Part shown: one piece after another, positions 8,696-17,709 of the stretch | Position numbering within the stretch: the first letter of the stretch is position 1 | Layout: each line of letters opens with the position of its first letter | NCBI RefSeq assembly: GCF_002368075.1 | Contig: NZ_AP018314.1 | Span: 4,881,677-4,926,561 of the forward strand | Length of the DNA stretch: 44,885 nucleotides | DNA from: Sphaerospermopsis kisseleviana NIES-73 | GTDB taxonomy: Bacteria > Cyanobacteriota > Cyanobacteriia > Cyanobacteriales > Nostocaceae | Direction: 5' to 3' | Position numbers and translations under genes: made by a program | Notes under the pieces: generated by a model | What the model was told of the DNA's origin: nothing | The model's database searches: none | Seen by the model: the letters and a program-made list of their open reading frames with translations, nothing else

Positions 8696-9847
8696 ATGGA
8701 TCGACGGTTTTTTTTACTAGGTACAAGCGGTATGATAGTTTCCCAAATGTTAATTGGGTGTAACCGCGAAAATGAGTCACAGTTCAAAGTACAGGTTTTA
8801 AAAGGTTCTATACCTGGACACGTTGTTAATCAATTTCGCAAAACTGTACAGTCAGAGGTAAATTTCAAGTTTGTCCCTGTTAATCAAATTTATGATTTAT
8901 TTAAACAGTTACAAACTTGGCAACAACCAGACGCTAATAACAAAGAAGGATGGAGTCGTTTGATTCCATTTAGGCAAAATCAAAAAGTTACTAAATCTGA
9001 CTTAGTAACATTAGGAGATTATTGGCTAAAAGCAGCTATTGAACAGAAATTAATTCAACCATTGGAAACAGAAAAAATTAAACAATGGTCAACTTTAAAT
9101 CCAAAATGGCAACAACCGGTAAAAAGGGATGATCAAGGAAATATAGATCCACAAGGTAAGGTTTGGGCTGCACCTTATCGCTGGGGTAATACAGTAATTG
9201 TTTATAATCGGGAAAAGTTGCAACAATTTGATTGGCAACCACAAGATTGGAGTGATTTATGGCGCAGTGAGTTGCGATCGCGCATTTCCCTACTCAACCA
9301 TCCTAGAGAAGTAATTGGGTTAGTTTTAAAGAAACTCGGAAAATCCTATAATACAGAAAATCTTGCAGAAATTTCCGATTTAGAAACAGAATTAAAAACA
9401 TTAAATCAACAAGTTAAATTCTATGATTCCACTACATACCTAGAACCGCTAATTATGGGAGATACTTGGTTAGCTGTGGGTTGGTCAAATGATGTTATAC
9501 CTGTACTCAGTCGTTATCCTAAACTTAATGCTATAATTCCCCAATCAGGAACAGCAATTTGGGCAGACTTATGGGTAAAACCAGCAGGAGTTGAGCAAAG
9601 CAATTTATCATCCGAATGGATTAATTTTTGTTGGCAACCAAATATAGCTAAGGAAATTACTATATTGACTAAAACCAACACGCCTATTACCACAAATATT
9701 GCTGCCTCTGATATTTCCCAACCATTACAAAACCTATTATTAACTAATCAGGAATTGTTGGAGAAAAGCGAATTTATTCTCCCATTATCAGCAGCAGCAA
9801 CACAGCAATATGAATCTTTATTTAAGAAAATGAAAAATACAGGCTAG
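8696..9847 (+). CDS. Extracellular solute-binding lipoprotein (PotD/COG0687-like)
   Basis: A 383-residue periplasmic binding protein. The N-terminus reads MDRRFFLLGTSG with a twin Arg at residues 3-4, a hydrophobic stretch, then lipobox LIGC at residues 19-22. It is therefore probably a Tat-exported lipoprotein attached at Cys22. The mature part has the periplasmic binding fold type II look, with WAAPYRWGNTVIVYNREKL and a segment ending WLAVGWSNDVIP, typical of spermidine/putrescine-type binding proteins in cyanobacteria. No permease or ATPase gene is adjacent, so the transporter partner and ligand are unknown. The ATG at 8696 sits exactly before the signal peptide. Confidence 0.8.
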   Translation: MDRRFFLLGTSGMIVSQMLIGCNRENESQFKVQVLKGSIPGHVVNQFRKTVQSEVNFKFVPVNQIYDLFKQLQTWQQPDANNKEGWSRLIPFRQNQKVTKSDLVTLGDYWLKAAIEQKLIQPLETEKIKQWSTLNPKWQQPVKRDDQGNIDPQGKVWAAPYRWGNTVIVYNREKLQQFDWQPQDWSDLWRSELRSRISLLNHPREVIGLVLKKLGKSYNTENLAEISDLETELKTLNQQVKFYDSTTYLEPLIMGDTWLAVGWSNDVIPVLSRYPKLNAIIPQSGTAIWADLWVKPAGVEQSNLSSEWINFCWQPNIAKEITILTKTNTPITTNIAASDISQPLQNLLLTNQELLEKSEFILPLSAAATQQYESLFKKMKNTG

Positions 9848-9870
9848 GGAGAGAACCACCTCGCTTGTTA

Positions 9871-9921
9871 GACACCGCAAGGGATCTAAAGAATCTGCGA
9901 TCCTTTAGGACGCAGAGTGTC
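9871..9921. terminator. Stem-loop between convergent genes
   Basis: Outer arms GACAC / GTGTC and inner arms CTAAAG / CTTTAG form an interrupted hairpin in the 87-bp gap between the lipoprotein gene and thrB. No clear T tract follows on either strand, so a termination role is only possible. Confidence 0.35.
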
Positions 9922-9934
9922 AAAAAATCACCGC

Positions 9935-10846
9935 TTACAAAATAACTGCCCCTTGCACATCAATGGGGAGCGATCGCACATGAGAAGTAATTCCCTCTTG
10001 CTTCCAAGCATTAGCCATCGCAGTTACTACAGCTTGTGTATGTAAATTATCAGTCAAAGCTAAAAGCGTAGGTCCTGCACCACTAATAACCATCCCATAA
10101 GCACCAGCAGCTAAAGCAGAAGTTTCTACATCATCATAACCAGGAATCAAAGCCTTACGATAGGGTTGATGTAATTTATCTTGCAAAGCAGCTTTTAGCC
10201 ATTCTTCCCTACTCGTTGCCAAAGCCCGCAACAACAAACCCAAATGAGCAGCATTAAAAATCGCATCAGCCCGACTTATTTCCGTAGGTAAAACCTTACG
10301 TGCTTCCGAAGTTGATAACTCAAAATCAGGAATTGCCACCACAGGTATAATATCTTTGTGCCAAGTCAGATCACAAATTTTCCAACCATTCAAACCAGTG
10401 GCCGCTAAACGACATCCACCCAAAAAAGCAGGAACAACATTATCAGGATGTCCTTCCATTGCGATCGCCAATTCCATTACCTGCATATCAGACAACGGCG
10501 AACCCGCTAACGCATTACCAGCAACCAAACCACCCACAATAGCAGTAGCAGAACTTCCCAAACCTCTGGCTAAGGGTACACCCAACTTAATCTCAATTTT
10601 CACAGAAGGCGGTGTTTCCTGGATATATTCATATAACTTGACAAAAGCCTGATAAAGCAGATTACTTTCATCAGTTTGCACCTTATCGGCTTCCGTCCCA
10701 GAAACCTGAATCACCAAACCGCCATCATTGCGAGTAAACTTAAATTCATTGTGCAGTTGCAAAGCCGCACCGATGCAGTCAAAACCAGGACCTAAATTAG
10801 CAGTAGTAGCAGGGACCTTAACAGTAACAGTAGAAATAGTAGACAT
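9935..10846 (-). CDS. thrB: Homoserine kinase
   Basis: A GHMP-family kinase that phosphorylates L-homoserine with ATP on the way to threonine, in the cytoplasm. Length is 303 residues from the preferred start. Motif 1 is [19 protein letters not shown] near the N-terminus. The ATP-binding motif 2 is [21 protein letters not shown], and the C-terminal GHMP motif 3 is [16 protein letters not shown]. The frame is open to an ATG at 10867 that adds MINKYRQ. The ATG at 10846 gives an N-terminus starting [21 protein letters not shown], the usual family beginning, so it is chosen. It is monocistronic here; the gene upstream on the same strand is a pseudogene. Confidence 0.95.
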   Translation of the reverse strand: MSTISTVTVKVPATTANLGPGFDCIGAALQLHNEFKFTRNDGGLVIQVSGTEADKVQTDESNLLYQAFVKLYEYIQETPPSVKIEIKLGVPLARGLGSSATAIVGGLVAGNALAGSPLSDMQVMELAIAMEGHPDNVVPAFLGGCRLAATGLNGWKICDLTWHKDIIPVVAIPDFELSTSEARKVLPTEISRADAIFNAAHLGLLLRALATSREEWLKAALQDKLHQPYRKALIPGYDDVETSALAAGAYGMVISGAGPTLLALTDNLHTQAVVTAMANAWKQEGITSHVRSLPIDVQGAVIL

Positions 10847-10902
10847 TTGCCGATATTTATTAATCAATAAAATAGCATCTCATGGAAAGGAATAATTTAA
10901 CA

Positions 10903-11242
10903 CTAAAACTGACATTTTAGACAGCGATTGCTTGGGCTAAACACAAACTCACCGGAATTACAATCACGACGTACCATAACCATAGTAACTTTACCATTTT
11001 TGAGGTTGCCCCCCTCAAATCTCATCACTCCAGTCACCCCCATAACGGAAAATTGTGATAGAAAACGTTTCCAGGTAAAGATACACTATTTGCAAAAACT
11101 TCCGCATTTTCCCAGTTCCGTCCGGGTTCGAGAATTTGACTCGCAGTTTCTAACCAACAAGGATTATCAATCGTCCATCCTTTTCTTTCCGAGCTTGTTT
11201 GATGATGTGCAGTCCGGTAACTGAGAGTTTGAGACTAGGCAT
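10903..11242 (-). pseudogene. Decayed N-terminal domain of a vWA-MoxR/NACHT-associated type protein
   Basis: An ATG at 11242 starts MPSLKLSVTGLHIIKQARKE and soon runs into a stop. In the next frame the reading continues GWTIDNPCWLETASQIL and ENAEVFANSVS. A second shift gives TWKRFLSQF and a tail ending at 10903. Joined, these pieces match the ~90-residue helical N-terminal module (start with KLS..GL..IKQAR, then GWT.DN..WLE.AS, then TWKRFL) found at the front of cyanobacterial NACHT, WD40 and SUMF1-type signalling proteins. At least two frameshifts are present and no effector domain follows, so this is a relic. The recognition rests on memory of the family pattern. Confidence 0.65.
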
Positions 11243-11380
11243 GAGAGATTATTAGGGGCTTGTGCTAAATCTGTCAAGCTCAATTTTAGATCAGTATTAT
11301 AGTGAACCGAAACTGAACTAGAAATAGTTAATAGACATCAGTGATATTAAGTATATTCCTCAAAGACGACGGAAAAGACC

Positions 11381-11864
11381 ATGAAGCACTTTATCTCAAC
11401 CGCTGTTGCTACGGTTACAATTATGGGTTCGTTATCAACTCAGGCATTTGCTCAAACCAAACCTTCCCCGGTTACAGCCTTCTTGGATCGCTTAGGGATG
11501 AATTATGAAGTCCAAAAAGATGGGACTATTGCAATATTAGCTGGAGTTGACGGTAATCGGACTCAAAATGGATTTATCGTGCCAGAAGTTGGAACACTCT
11601 AACAATGATTTTATTCTCGTAATGTCTTTTTCTCGAATCGCTAAAACACCTCCAGATGCGGAAAAAACCAAGCAATTGCAAAGCAAAGTTAATGACATAT
11701 CAAGCGGTTGGGATACAGTTTCTAAAGAAGGAATGTATGCCACTTTTTACTACAAGATTATACCTCTAAACAAAGATCCGGATTTGGCGCGTAAAGACAT
11801 CATAGAAATTCTCAATATTGCAGACACCGAAGAAAAAAATCTGGGTAGCAAAGACAGATTGTAA
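11381..11864 (+). pseudogene. Small secreted protein gene split by a frameshift
   Basis: The first frame (ATG 11381, stop 11602) encodes a clear signal peptide (MKHFISTAVATVTIMGSLST, cleavage after AFA) and ~50 mature residues. The second frame, starting within the overlap and ending at 11864, encodes NNDFILVMSFSRIAKTPPDA and a further ~75 residues ending KNLGSKDRL. Neither part makes sense alone: the second has no start of its own in a good context. Together they would give a ~160-residue secreted protein. The shift lies near 11580-11600. No family is recognised. Confirmation needs read-level checking, since a single-base sequencing error would look the same. Confidence 0.6.
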
Positions 11865-11892
11865 ACAATTCCAAATAGAACACAGAAAAATT

Positions 11893-12516
11893 ATGCAAAA
11901 AAGTAAATTCTTAGGGATTGTATTTATTCCCTTGCTGCTAGTTGAGGCAGTATTTGTACCCACTGCTCATGGGTTGGATGCAAGAAAGCTATACCAGCTA
12001 TGTTCTCGCTTTCCCCTCAATTCCCAATGTCAAGGTTATGAAACGCCTATAGCCTTGGATGATCGAGCCGGCAAAATAGGTGATTGCATATTTAAAAATA
12101 ATGAGGTAGAAAGCCGAGGACTTTGTAAGATTACTGTCAATGGTACAGGCATTACAATTTACCAAGAAACTGGCAAAGAACTGGAAATTATTAACGATAA
12201 AAAATCTACTCGTACCGTACAGATTACCCCGACTAGCGTGGGTAGAATTCAATATCGTGAAGATGAAAAAGGCAACACAGGCGCGAAGATAGTCAACACG
12301 ATCCTATTTGGAGTTGCTGGTTTGCTACTCACTCCCAACAAAAAGGTATCAGAAATTGAGTTTGATTATACATCAACTACTCCCCAAGACACCAGCCAGG
12401 AAAAAAGTGTGAACTCCTTAAGGGTATTTATCGAGCGAGAAACTGGTAGAGAAATGCGATCGCAGTTAGAAAAAATCACTGGTCGTCAAGCAGAAACTCC
12501 ACAAACTAAACTTTGA
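11893..12516 (+). CDS. Secreted hypothetical protein
   Basis: A 207-residue protein of unknown function. Starting at ATG 11893 gives a good signal peptide (MQKSKFLGIVFIPLLLVEAV, cleavage after AHG); the frame is open further upstream to 11818 but that would bury the signal. The mature part has a Cys-containing N-terminal region (CSRF, CQGYE, CIFK, CKITV), a beta-rich middle and one short hydrophobic stretch (IVNTILFGVAGLLL). It follows the frameshifted secreted gene at a spacing of 28 bp, so the two probably shared a transcript. No known domain is recognised. Confidence 0.6.
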   Translation: MQKSKFLGIVFIPLLLVEAVFVPTAHGLDARKLYQLCSRFPLNSQCQGYETPIALDDRAGKIGDCIFKNNEVESRGLCKITVNGTGITIYQETGKELEIINDKKSTRTVQITPTSVGRIQYREDEKGNTGAKIVNTILFGVAGLLLTPNKKVSEIEFDYTSTTPQDTSQEKSVNSLRVFIERETGREMRSQLEKITGRQAETPQTKL

Positions 12517-12568
12517 TCGGAAAAATTAACGGCAAAAGAAATTTACTAGCAACTAATACATATCTATC

Positions 12569-13918
12569 ATGAGCAACATTAACAACGTCCTGTGGGCGCA
12601 ACAATTTGGCGGCACTGCGTTTGACGCTGGCTGGGGTATCACTGCCGACGCTTCAGGTAACACCTACGTAATGGGAGACTTTTCAGATACGGTTACCTTT
12701 GGCAACACCACCCTTACCAGTACGGGAGGTAATGATTCTTTCATCGCCAAGCTTGACAAAAGTGGTAACGTCCTGTGGGCGCAAAAATTGGGCGGTAGTT
12801 CATACAATACATCTAGCGGCATTACAGTCGATAATTTAGGTAACACTTACGCCACAGGTTTTTTCTTCGATCCTGCGACCTTTGGTAATATCACCCTTAC
12901 CAGTACAGGTCTGGGTGATGCCTTTATCACCAAACTCGATAGCAGTGGTAACTTCCTCTGGGCGCAAAAATTTGGCGGCGCATCCTATGACATAGCTATG
13001 GGCATTAGCGTCGATAGTTCCGGTAACTCCTACGTCACAGGCAGTTTCTCTGATACCGCTACCTTTGGCGATATTGCTCTTACCAGTGCAGGTAGTGATG
13101 ATGCTTTCATCACCAAGCTTGATAGTAGTGGCAAATTCCTCTGGGCGCAGAAATTTGGGGGTACATCCTATGACTATGGCGAAGGTATTGCCAGCGATGG
13201 AGCAGGTAATAGTTACATCACAGGATATTTTTCAGATACTGCTACTTTCGGAGACATTACCCTTACCAGTGCAGGTGGTAGTGATGGATTCATAACCAAG
13301 CTCGATAGTAGTGGCAAATTCCTCTGGGCAAAGAAATTGGGTGGTACATCCTATGACTCTGCTCACGGCATTACTGTCGATAGTTCTGGTAACACCTACA
13401 TCACGGGAAGTTTCAATGGTATTGCCACTTTTGGCAATATTACCCTGACCAGTACGGGAAATGATAATGCGTTCATCACCAAGCTTGATAGCAGTGGCAA
13501 ATTCCTCTGGGCGCAAAAATTCGACAGTATTTTCTGTGAAGCTAACGGCATCACTGTCGATAGTTCAGGTAATATCTACGTCACAGGATATTTTTCAGAT
13601 ACAGCCACTTTTGGTAACATCACCCTTACAAGTGCAGGTGATAGTGATGCCTTCGTTGCCAAACTTGACAGTAACGGCAAATTCCTATCGGCACAGAACT
13701 TTGGTGGCACTTTAGCAGACAGGGGTTTAGATATAACCTCTGACGCTAAGGGTAACATCTACGCTACAGGAGGCTTTGAGAATACTGCCACCTTTGGTAA
13801 TCAATATTTGCGCCGTTTCTCATTGTCAATGGCACACCAGACCAACTTCTTGATAGCAACCCCAATAATAACCCCGCCATTTACTTCCCGTATATTGGTG
13901 CAAATTCGGACAAAGTAG
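12569..13918 (+). CDS. SBBP-repeat beta-propeller protein, C-terminus altered
   Basis: Seven tandem ~51-residue SBBP repeats fill nearly all of this 449-residue protein. Each reads roughly LWAQKFGG, then GI.VDSSGN.YVTG.F, then TATFG.ITLTSAG and DAFITKLDSSG. Seven units would close one beta-propeller. There is no signal peptide at the chosen ATG (12569), although relatives are usually exported. The last ~40 residues after TFGN (from ~13800) have no similarity to the repeats and look like out-of-frame translation. In another frame the same DNA encodes a DUF4114-type end (separate entry). The original protein was probably longer, ending in DUF4114, and a frameshift or deletion near 13798 truncated it. 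Ligand and role are unknown. Confidence 0.75.
   Translation: MSNINNVLWAQQFGGTAFDAGWGITADASGNTYVMGDFSDTVTFGNTTLTSTGGNDSFIAKLDKSGNVLWAQKLGGSSYNTSSGITVDNLGNTYATGFFFDPATFGNITLTSTGLGDAFITKLDSSGNFLWAQKFGGASYDIAMGISVDSSGNSYVTGSFSDTATFGDIALTSAGSDDAFITKLDSSGKFLWAQKFGGTSYDYGEGIASDGAGNSYITGYFSDTATFGDITLTSAGGSDGFITKLDSSGKFLWAKKLGGTSYDSAHGITVDSSGNTYITGSFNGIATFGNITLTSTGNDNAFITKLDSSGKFLWAQKFDSIFCEANGITVDSSGNIYVTGYFSDTATFGNITLTSAGDSDAFVAKLDSNGKFLSAQNFGGTLADRGLDITSDAKGNIYATGGFENTATFGNQYLRRFSLSMAHQTNFLIATPIITPPFTSRILVQIRTK
12590..13720 (+). repeat. ~150-bp coding tandem repeats of the SBBP gene
   Basis: Seven direct repeats of about 150 bp, sharing near-identical stretches such as ATCACCAAGCTTGATAG and CCTCTGGGCGCA. 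High DNA identity between units makes the gene prone to recombination and to assembly collapse. Confidence 0.8.
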
Positions 13919-14022
13919 ACCATGTGCGGATGTTAGGCAACAATGTCTTCGGATTTGAGGACTTGCCCAATGGTGGTGATAAAGATTTCAATGATATCAT
14001 CGTTAGCGTCAAGTTCAACTGA
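13801..14022 (+). pseudogene. DUF4114-domain remnant in shifted frame
   Basis: Reading frame 1 is open from 13801 to a TGA at 14022, with a TAA at 13798. It encodes APFLIVNGTPDQLLDSNPNN, then AIYFPYIGANSDKVDHVRML, and ends in GFEDLPNGGDKDFNDIIVSV. This is the hallmark end of DUF4114 domains, found at the C-terminus of large cyanobacterial surface or secreted proteins. It lacks any start codon in context and overlaps the end of the SBBP gene in another frame. It is therefore the severed C-terminus of that gene or of a neighbour fused by deletion. Confidence 0.75.
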
Positions 14023-14139
14023 TTTCTTGCTCTCAATACTATGACTTTGAGTAATAGAGAAGCTTTTAATTATTGTGCGGAGATTTGTGAAATTTCCGCT
14101 TCATCAATAATTCTTGAACTACATTCAATAGGTTAAATT

Positions 14140-14437
14140 ATGTGGACTAAACTTATCCGAAGATTGTCTCTATTTTGCGTTGCTCTATTTTTCACTATTG
14201 CACTTTCTCTCAATCATGCTGCCGCACAAACACCTCTTTTCAGCAATCAATAATCGAAAATGTCCTGAATGTGAAAAATTTACGCTAAACAGGAATTCTA
14301 CAATATTAGTTGCTGCAATGACTAGCAGTACAGGAAAGAAAAGAGTAACCCACCACTGTACAAACTGCTCATACCATAACGAGTATGAAGAAGTAATTCC
14401 AGTAATTAGTGAAAGTAGTGGTGGTGGCGGCAGTTAA
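14140..14437 (+). pseudogene. Signal peptide plus zinc-ribbon fragment, frameshifted
   Basis: ATG 14140 begins a 37-codon ORF with a strong signal peptide (MWTKLIRRLSLFCVALFFTI, cleavage after AAA) ending at 14253. In the next frame, with no start of its own except inside the signal region (14180), the DNA encodes a two-CxxC zinc ribbon (CPECEKF and CTNCSYH) and a Ser/Gly tail. Signal peptide plus CxxC ribbon plus SSGGGGS tail resembles the two ends of cyanobacterial TPM/YgcG-type secreted proteins, with the central domain missing. A +1 shift near 14250 separates the parts. It could also be a small intact family with a single sequencing error. Confidence 0.5.
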
Positions 14438-14511
14438 TTCGTAACCCACATTTCACAGAAAAACACTCACAAATTGCTTTCCTAGATATCAAAATTGATA
14501 TAAAAAAAGGG

Positions 14512-14531
14512 GTAATCAAATTTAAGATTAC
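14512..14531 (+). terminator. Possible rho-independent terminator
   Basis: Arms GTAATC / GATTAC with an A/T loop are extended by imperfect AAAGG / CTCTTT pairing and followed by TCTTTCTTTTAT. It lies 75 bp after the zinc-ribbon fragment. The rest of the 480-bp gap up to ndhD holds no gene. Confidence 0.45.
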
Positions 14532-14814
14532 TCTTTCTTTTATCAATGTTTTTGACTAGATATCAAGAGAGCGATCGCCGATTACAAATTTTGTCCCACT
14601 CTCAATAGAAATAAGTAAGTAGGCTTAATTAACTGTTAGATAGTGGAACAGGCTTCTAGCCTGTTGACGGTCTGTCTGGCCCATCTCACATCTTATATTT
14701 AATTGCAACTAGCTACTGACTTGATAACCTCAAGTTCAGATTATATCTGATATCTCAAGATCAGATGAGTTAGCTAATTTCACTTAAATTTAATGCTTCA
14801 CTATAAAAAATACC

Positions 14815-14843
14815 CACTACCAATATAGTAAAAGTAGTGGGAT
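14815..14843 (-). terminator. Rho-independent terminator of ndhD
   Basis: On the minus strand, arms CCCACTAC and GTAGTGGG (8 bp, perfect) are followed by TATTTTTTAT. The hairpin lies about 75 bp after the ndhD stop codon, a standard position. Confidence 0.75.
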
Positions 14844-14916
14844 TAATTTATGATCAAAAATTTTCTATTTTGTTGAGTAAACAATAAAAAACTTAATTTC
14901 GTTCCCAAGATTAGGT

Positions 14917-16602
14917 TTATTCAACAGTCGCCAAAACAGACTTAACCTCAACATCAGCAATTTTTGGACTGGCAAACCCAGCATAAATACCAGGCTTAGT
15001 TTCAGAAATCACAGTGTAAGATTGACGTACCTGGGCATTAATAGCCACAGTTGTAGCGTCATACATCTGCATCGCCACTTTAGGATAGAAACCAATACCG
15101 ATAATTAAAACTAGAAAACAAGCTGCAATAAACACTTCACGGGGTCTAGCATCAGTGTAAAGTGATTGACCTGGTAATAAACAATCAGTACCAAAACAAG
15201 CAGTACCTTCATCTTCCAGGTTTTCCGAACCTCCATTATTGATATCACAAATCAATGCTGCATCCTTACCATAAAATACCTGACGCAGCATAGAAAGTAG
15301 ATAAATAGGTGTGAGGATAACACCCACAGCGGCGAGGAAAACTGTCACTGTGCAGAAAGTGGAACTATAAACATCACTGGTTGTTACACCCACAAACACC
15401 GAGAGTTCACCAACAAAACCACTCATACCGGGTAAAGCCAGAGATGCCATTGCACCTATAGTAAACAACGCAAACACCACAGGCATCGCTTGTCCAATAC
15501 CACCCATATCCTTCATCACCATTGTATGGGTGCGGTCGTAGGTGACACCTGCCAGGAAGAATAACACGGAGGCGATTAAACCATGTGATATCATTTGCAA
15601 CATAGCCCCATTCATCCCTAAATCGGTGAAGGAAGCTAAACCTAGCAGTACAAAACCCATGTGAGAGATAGAAGAAAAGGCTAAACGCCGTTTCATGTTA
15701 GTTTGGGCAAAGGAGTTTAACGCACCATAGATAATATTGACCACACCGAGAATAGCTAAAACTGGTGCAAAGTAAATATGGGCATCGGGTAAAAGCTGCA
15801 TATTCAGGCGAATTAAACCATAACCGCCCATTTTTAGTAACACACCTGCCAAAATCATAGATACAGGTGAAGATGCTTCACCGTGGGCATCGGGCAACCA
15901 GGTATGTAAGGGGAAAATTGCCAACTTCACCCCAAAGGCAACGAACAAACCTGCATAAAGCAGTAATTGTAAACCGAGAGGATAACTTTTAGTAGCTAAG
16001 TCACTGATATCAAAACTGAGAACACCGTCACCTTGTAAACCCATTGCGAGGGCGGCTACTAAGATAAATATAGAAGCTGCTGCGGTATATAGTATAAATT
16101 TGGTTGCGGCGTAGCGTCGTTTTTGACCACCCCAAATGGAAACTAACAGATATACGGGGAGAAGTTCTACTTCCCACATAATGAAAAATAACATCAGGTC
16201 TTTGGCAACAAACACCCCTATTTGTGCCGAATATAGCACCAACATTAAAAAGTAAAATAGGCGTGGTCTGCGGTCAACTTGCCAAGCTGAAAATATAGAA
16301 AGGGTGGTGACAAAACCTGCTAAAAGTACCAAAGGCGCAGAAATACCATCCACTGCCACAGACCAGTTTAGTCCCAGGGTAGGCATCCAGGCATAATTTT
16401 CTATGAGTTGGAAACTCGCATCAGCAGGATTGTAATGTGTCCAGAAAGCATAGCACATTAACGCAAAGTCAGCGATACCTACACCCAAAGCATACCACCG
16501 GACAAGTTTACCGTCTTTATCAGGTAGTACAGGAATCAGAAAGGATGCAAGGAGAGGGAGGAGAATAATCGCGGTCAGCCAAGGAAATTGTTCCGCCATC
16601 AT
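14917..16602 (-). CDS. ndhD: NAD(P)H-quinone oxidoreductase subunit 4 (NdhD)
   Basis: A proton-pumping, antiporter-like subunit of the thylakoid NDH-1 complex, used in respiration, cyclic electron flow or CO2 uptake depending on the paralogue. The 561-residue protein has about 14 transmembrane segments. Conserved pumping residues are visible in [20 protein letters not shown] and in the broken-helix motif [20 protein letters not shown] with [10 protein letters not shown] polar loop near residues 455-490 ([20 protein letters not shown]) precedes the last membrane helix. It is not next to ndhF, so this may be the free-standing respiratory paralogue (ndhD2-type) rather than ndhD1, but that cannot be settled by eye. 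Two consecutive ATGs (16602 and 16599) could start it. A terminator follows at 14815. Confidence 0.95.
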   Translation of the reverse strand: MMAEQFPWLTAIILLPLLASFLIPVLPDKDGKLVRWYALGVGIADFALMCYAFWTHYNPADASFQLIENYAWMPTLGLNWSVAVDGISAPLVLLAGFVTTLSIFSAWQVDRRPRLFYFLMLVLYSAQIGVFVAKDLMLFFIMWEVELLPVYLLVSIWGGQKRRYAATKFILYTAAASIFILVAALAMGLQGDGVLSFDISDLATKSYPLGLQLLLYAGLFVAFGVKLAIFPLHTWLPDAHGEASSPVSMILAGVLLKMGGYGLIRLNMQLLPDAHIYFAPVLAILGVVNIIYGALNSFAQTNMKRRLAFSSISHMGFVLLGLASFTDLGMNGAMLQMISHGLIASVLFFLAGVTYDRTHTMVMKDMGGIGQAMPVVFALFTIGAMASLALPGMSGFVGELSVFVGVTTSDVYSSTFCTVTVFLAAVGVILTPIYLLSMLRQVFYGKDAALICDINNGGSENLEDEGTACFGTDCLLPGQSLYTDARPREVFIAACFLVLIIGIGFYPKVAMQMYDATTVAINAQVRQSYTVISETKPGIYAGFASPKIADVEVKSVLATVE

Positions 16603-16792
16603 GTCAATAGAGAAAAATACTTATTTGTGTAATGATGACATTGTACTGGAATTTGTAACAATTTCTTTATCAATTTTTACCCTCTTTACATATAGAGAGA
16701 ATAAATACCTAGAAAAATCCTATGGTTAGTATTGGTAAGGGTATATGTAGCTGATGTGATAAGATTTAGTTATGTTATGAGTGGCGATCGCA

Positions 16793-16830
16793 CTATTAAA
16801 TTAAATCTATTAAATTAAATCTATTAAATC
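16793..16830 (+). repeat. 14-bp direct repeat just before the DUF29 start
   Basis: The unit CTATTAAATTAAAT is repeated nearly three times and ends two bases before the DUF29 ATG. No Shine-Dalgarno motif is present in it. Confidence 0.75.
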
Positions 16831-16831
16831 C

Positions 16832-17290
16832 ATGACAGAGATTCAATTAGTAACGGAAGGTCTTTATGATCAAGATCAGTATCTATGGTTAGAAGATACC
16901 ATCCTCAAACTCAAGGCGCGAGATTTTCATGGGTTGGATGTGGAACATTTAATTGAGGAGATGGAAATCTTGGCGGGTAGGGATAGGGCTGAAGTTGAAA
17001 GCCGTTTAATTGTATTATGGACACATTTATTAAAACGGATTTATCTTAATAGTGAATATGATAATCGTGGTTGGGAAGTGACGATTCGAGAACAACGTCG
17101 TCAGTTAAGAATACTTTTGAAACAATCTCTTAGTTTAAAACAATATTTTACAGAAGTATTGGATCAAGCTTGGGAAGATGCGTTAATGGAAGTTAGGGAA
17201 GATTATCCTCAAATTGAGTTTCCTGATTTGTGGCATTTTAGTCTTAATGTTGATGCACTTTTGAGTGAGAAATTTTGGGAATATTCTTAA
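16832..17290 (+). CDS. DUF29 domain-containing protein
   Basis: A 152-residue cytoplasmic protein of the DUF29 family, which is strongly expanded in cyanobacteria and has no established function. Diagnostic features are the N-terminal YDQDQYLWLEDTILKLKARD, then LDVEHLIEEMEILAGRDRAE, and a basic helical stretch IREQRRQLRILLKQSLSLK, with the acidic WEDALMEVREDYP near the end. Length matches the family. The ATG at 16832 directly follows a direct repeat that replaces a normal ribosome-binding site. It is a single gene, divergent from ndhD. Confidence 0.85.
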   Translation: MTEIQLVTEGLYDQDQYLWLEDTILKLKARDFHGLDVEHLIEEMEILAGRDRAEVESRLIVLWTHLLKRIYLNSEYDNRGWEVTIREQRRQLRILLKQSLSLKQYFTEVLDQAWEDALMEVREDYPQIEFPDLWHFSLNVDALLSEKFWEYS

Positions 17291-17344
17291 TTTTTTTGTC
17301 AGAATCAGGATGTCCAGGATTAAAGGATTAACAGGATTGAGAAT

Positions 17345-17680
17345 TTAAGCTACTGCAAATCCTGTATATTGTCTGACATTAGGTTCATGAAATCCTAAAA
17401 CAATCTCTTCTTTAGGAATACCGGATTCAATCAGTTCACTAGCAACACCATATTCTGTATTATCACACTGAATCCAAACTTTATCGTTAATTATTTCAAT
17501 ATGAATTAAACAACTATGCAAATGCTGTTTTTCTGTCCAACCTTCAGAAATAATTAGATATTGATCTGTTTCTGAATCAAATGCTGCTCTGTTACGGATA
17601 TTAGCGTTAGCATAGAAAATATTCAAATAGGATTTAAGGACATTGCGAATTACATTTCGATAAGTTTCTATTCTATCCAG
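17345..17680 (-). CDS. xisI: XisI-family protein without an ATG start
   Basis: XisI proteins are named after a factor required for excision of the fdxN element in heterocysts; most homologues lie outside any such element and their role is unclear. Here 111 codons encode DRIETYRNVIRNVLKSYLN, then FDSETDQYLIISEGWTE, LIHIEIINDKVWIQCDNTEY and GIPKEEIVLGFHEPNVRQYT, all typical. The family's start Met-Asp corresponds to CTG-GAT at 17680. The only other candidate is a TTG at 17626, which would delete ~18 conserved residues. The usual upstream partner xisH is absent; a toxin gene lies there instead. The gene may use a rare CTG start or may have been silenced by ATG-to-CTG mutation. Confidence 0.75.
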   Translation of the reverse strand: MDRIETYRNVIRNVLKSYLNIFYANANIRNRAAFDSETDQYLIISEGWTEKQHLHSCLIHIEIINDKVWIQCDNTEYGVASELIESGIPKEEIVLGFHEPNVRQYTGFAVA

Positions 17681-17709
17681 TGGGTGATTTTCTCCCCCCA
17701 GTATTCAGA

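Noticed and set aside
10928-11224. 98-codon plus-strand ORF
   Set aside because: Antisense to the vWA-MoxR-type relic, whose residues are recognisable on the minus strand. Nothing protein-like on the plus strand.
13232-13516. Minus-strand ORF of 94 codons within the SBBP gene
   Set aside because: It repeats with the period of the SBBP units and is a shadow of them.
17345-17680. Evidence of an fdxN-type excision element
   Set aside because: No site-specific recombinase (xisF-type) or paired direct repeats were seen. xisI homologues are common outside such elements.
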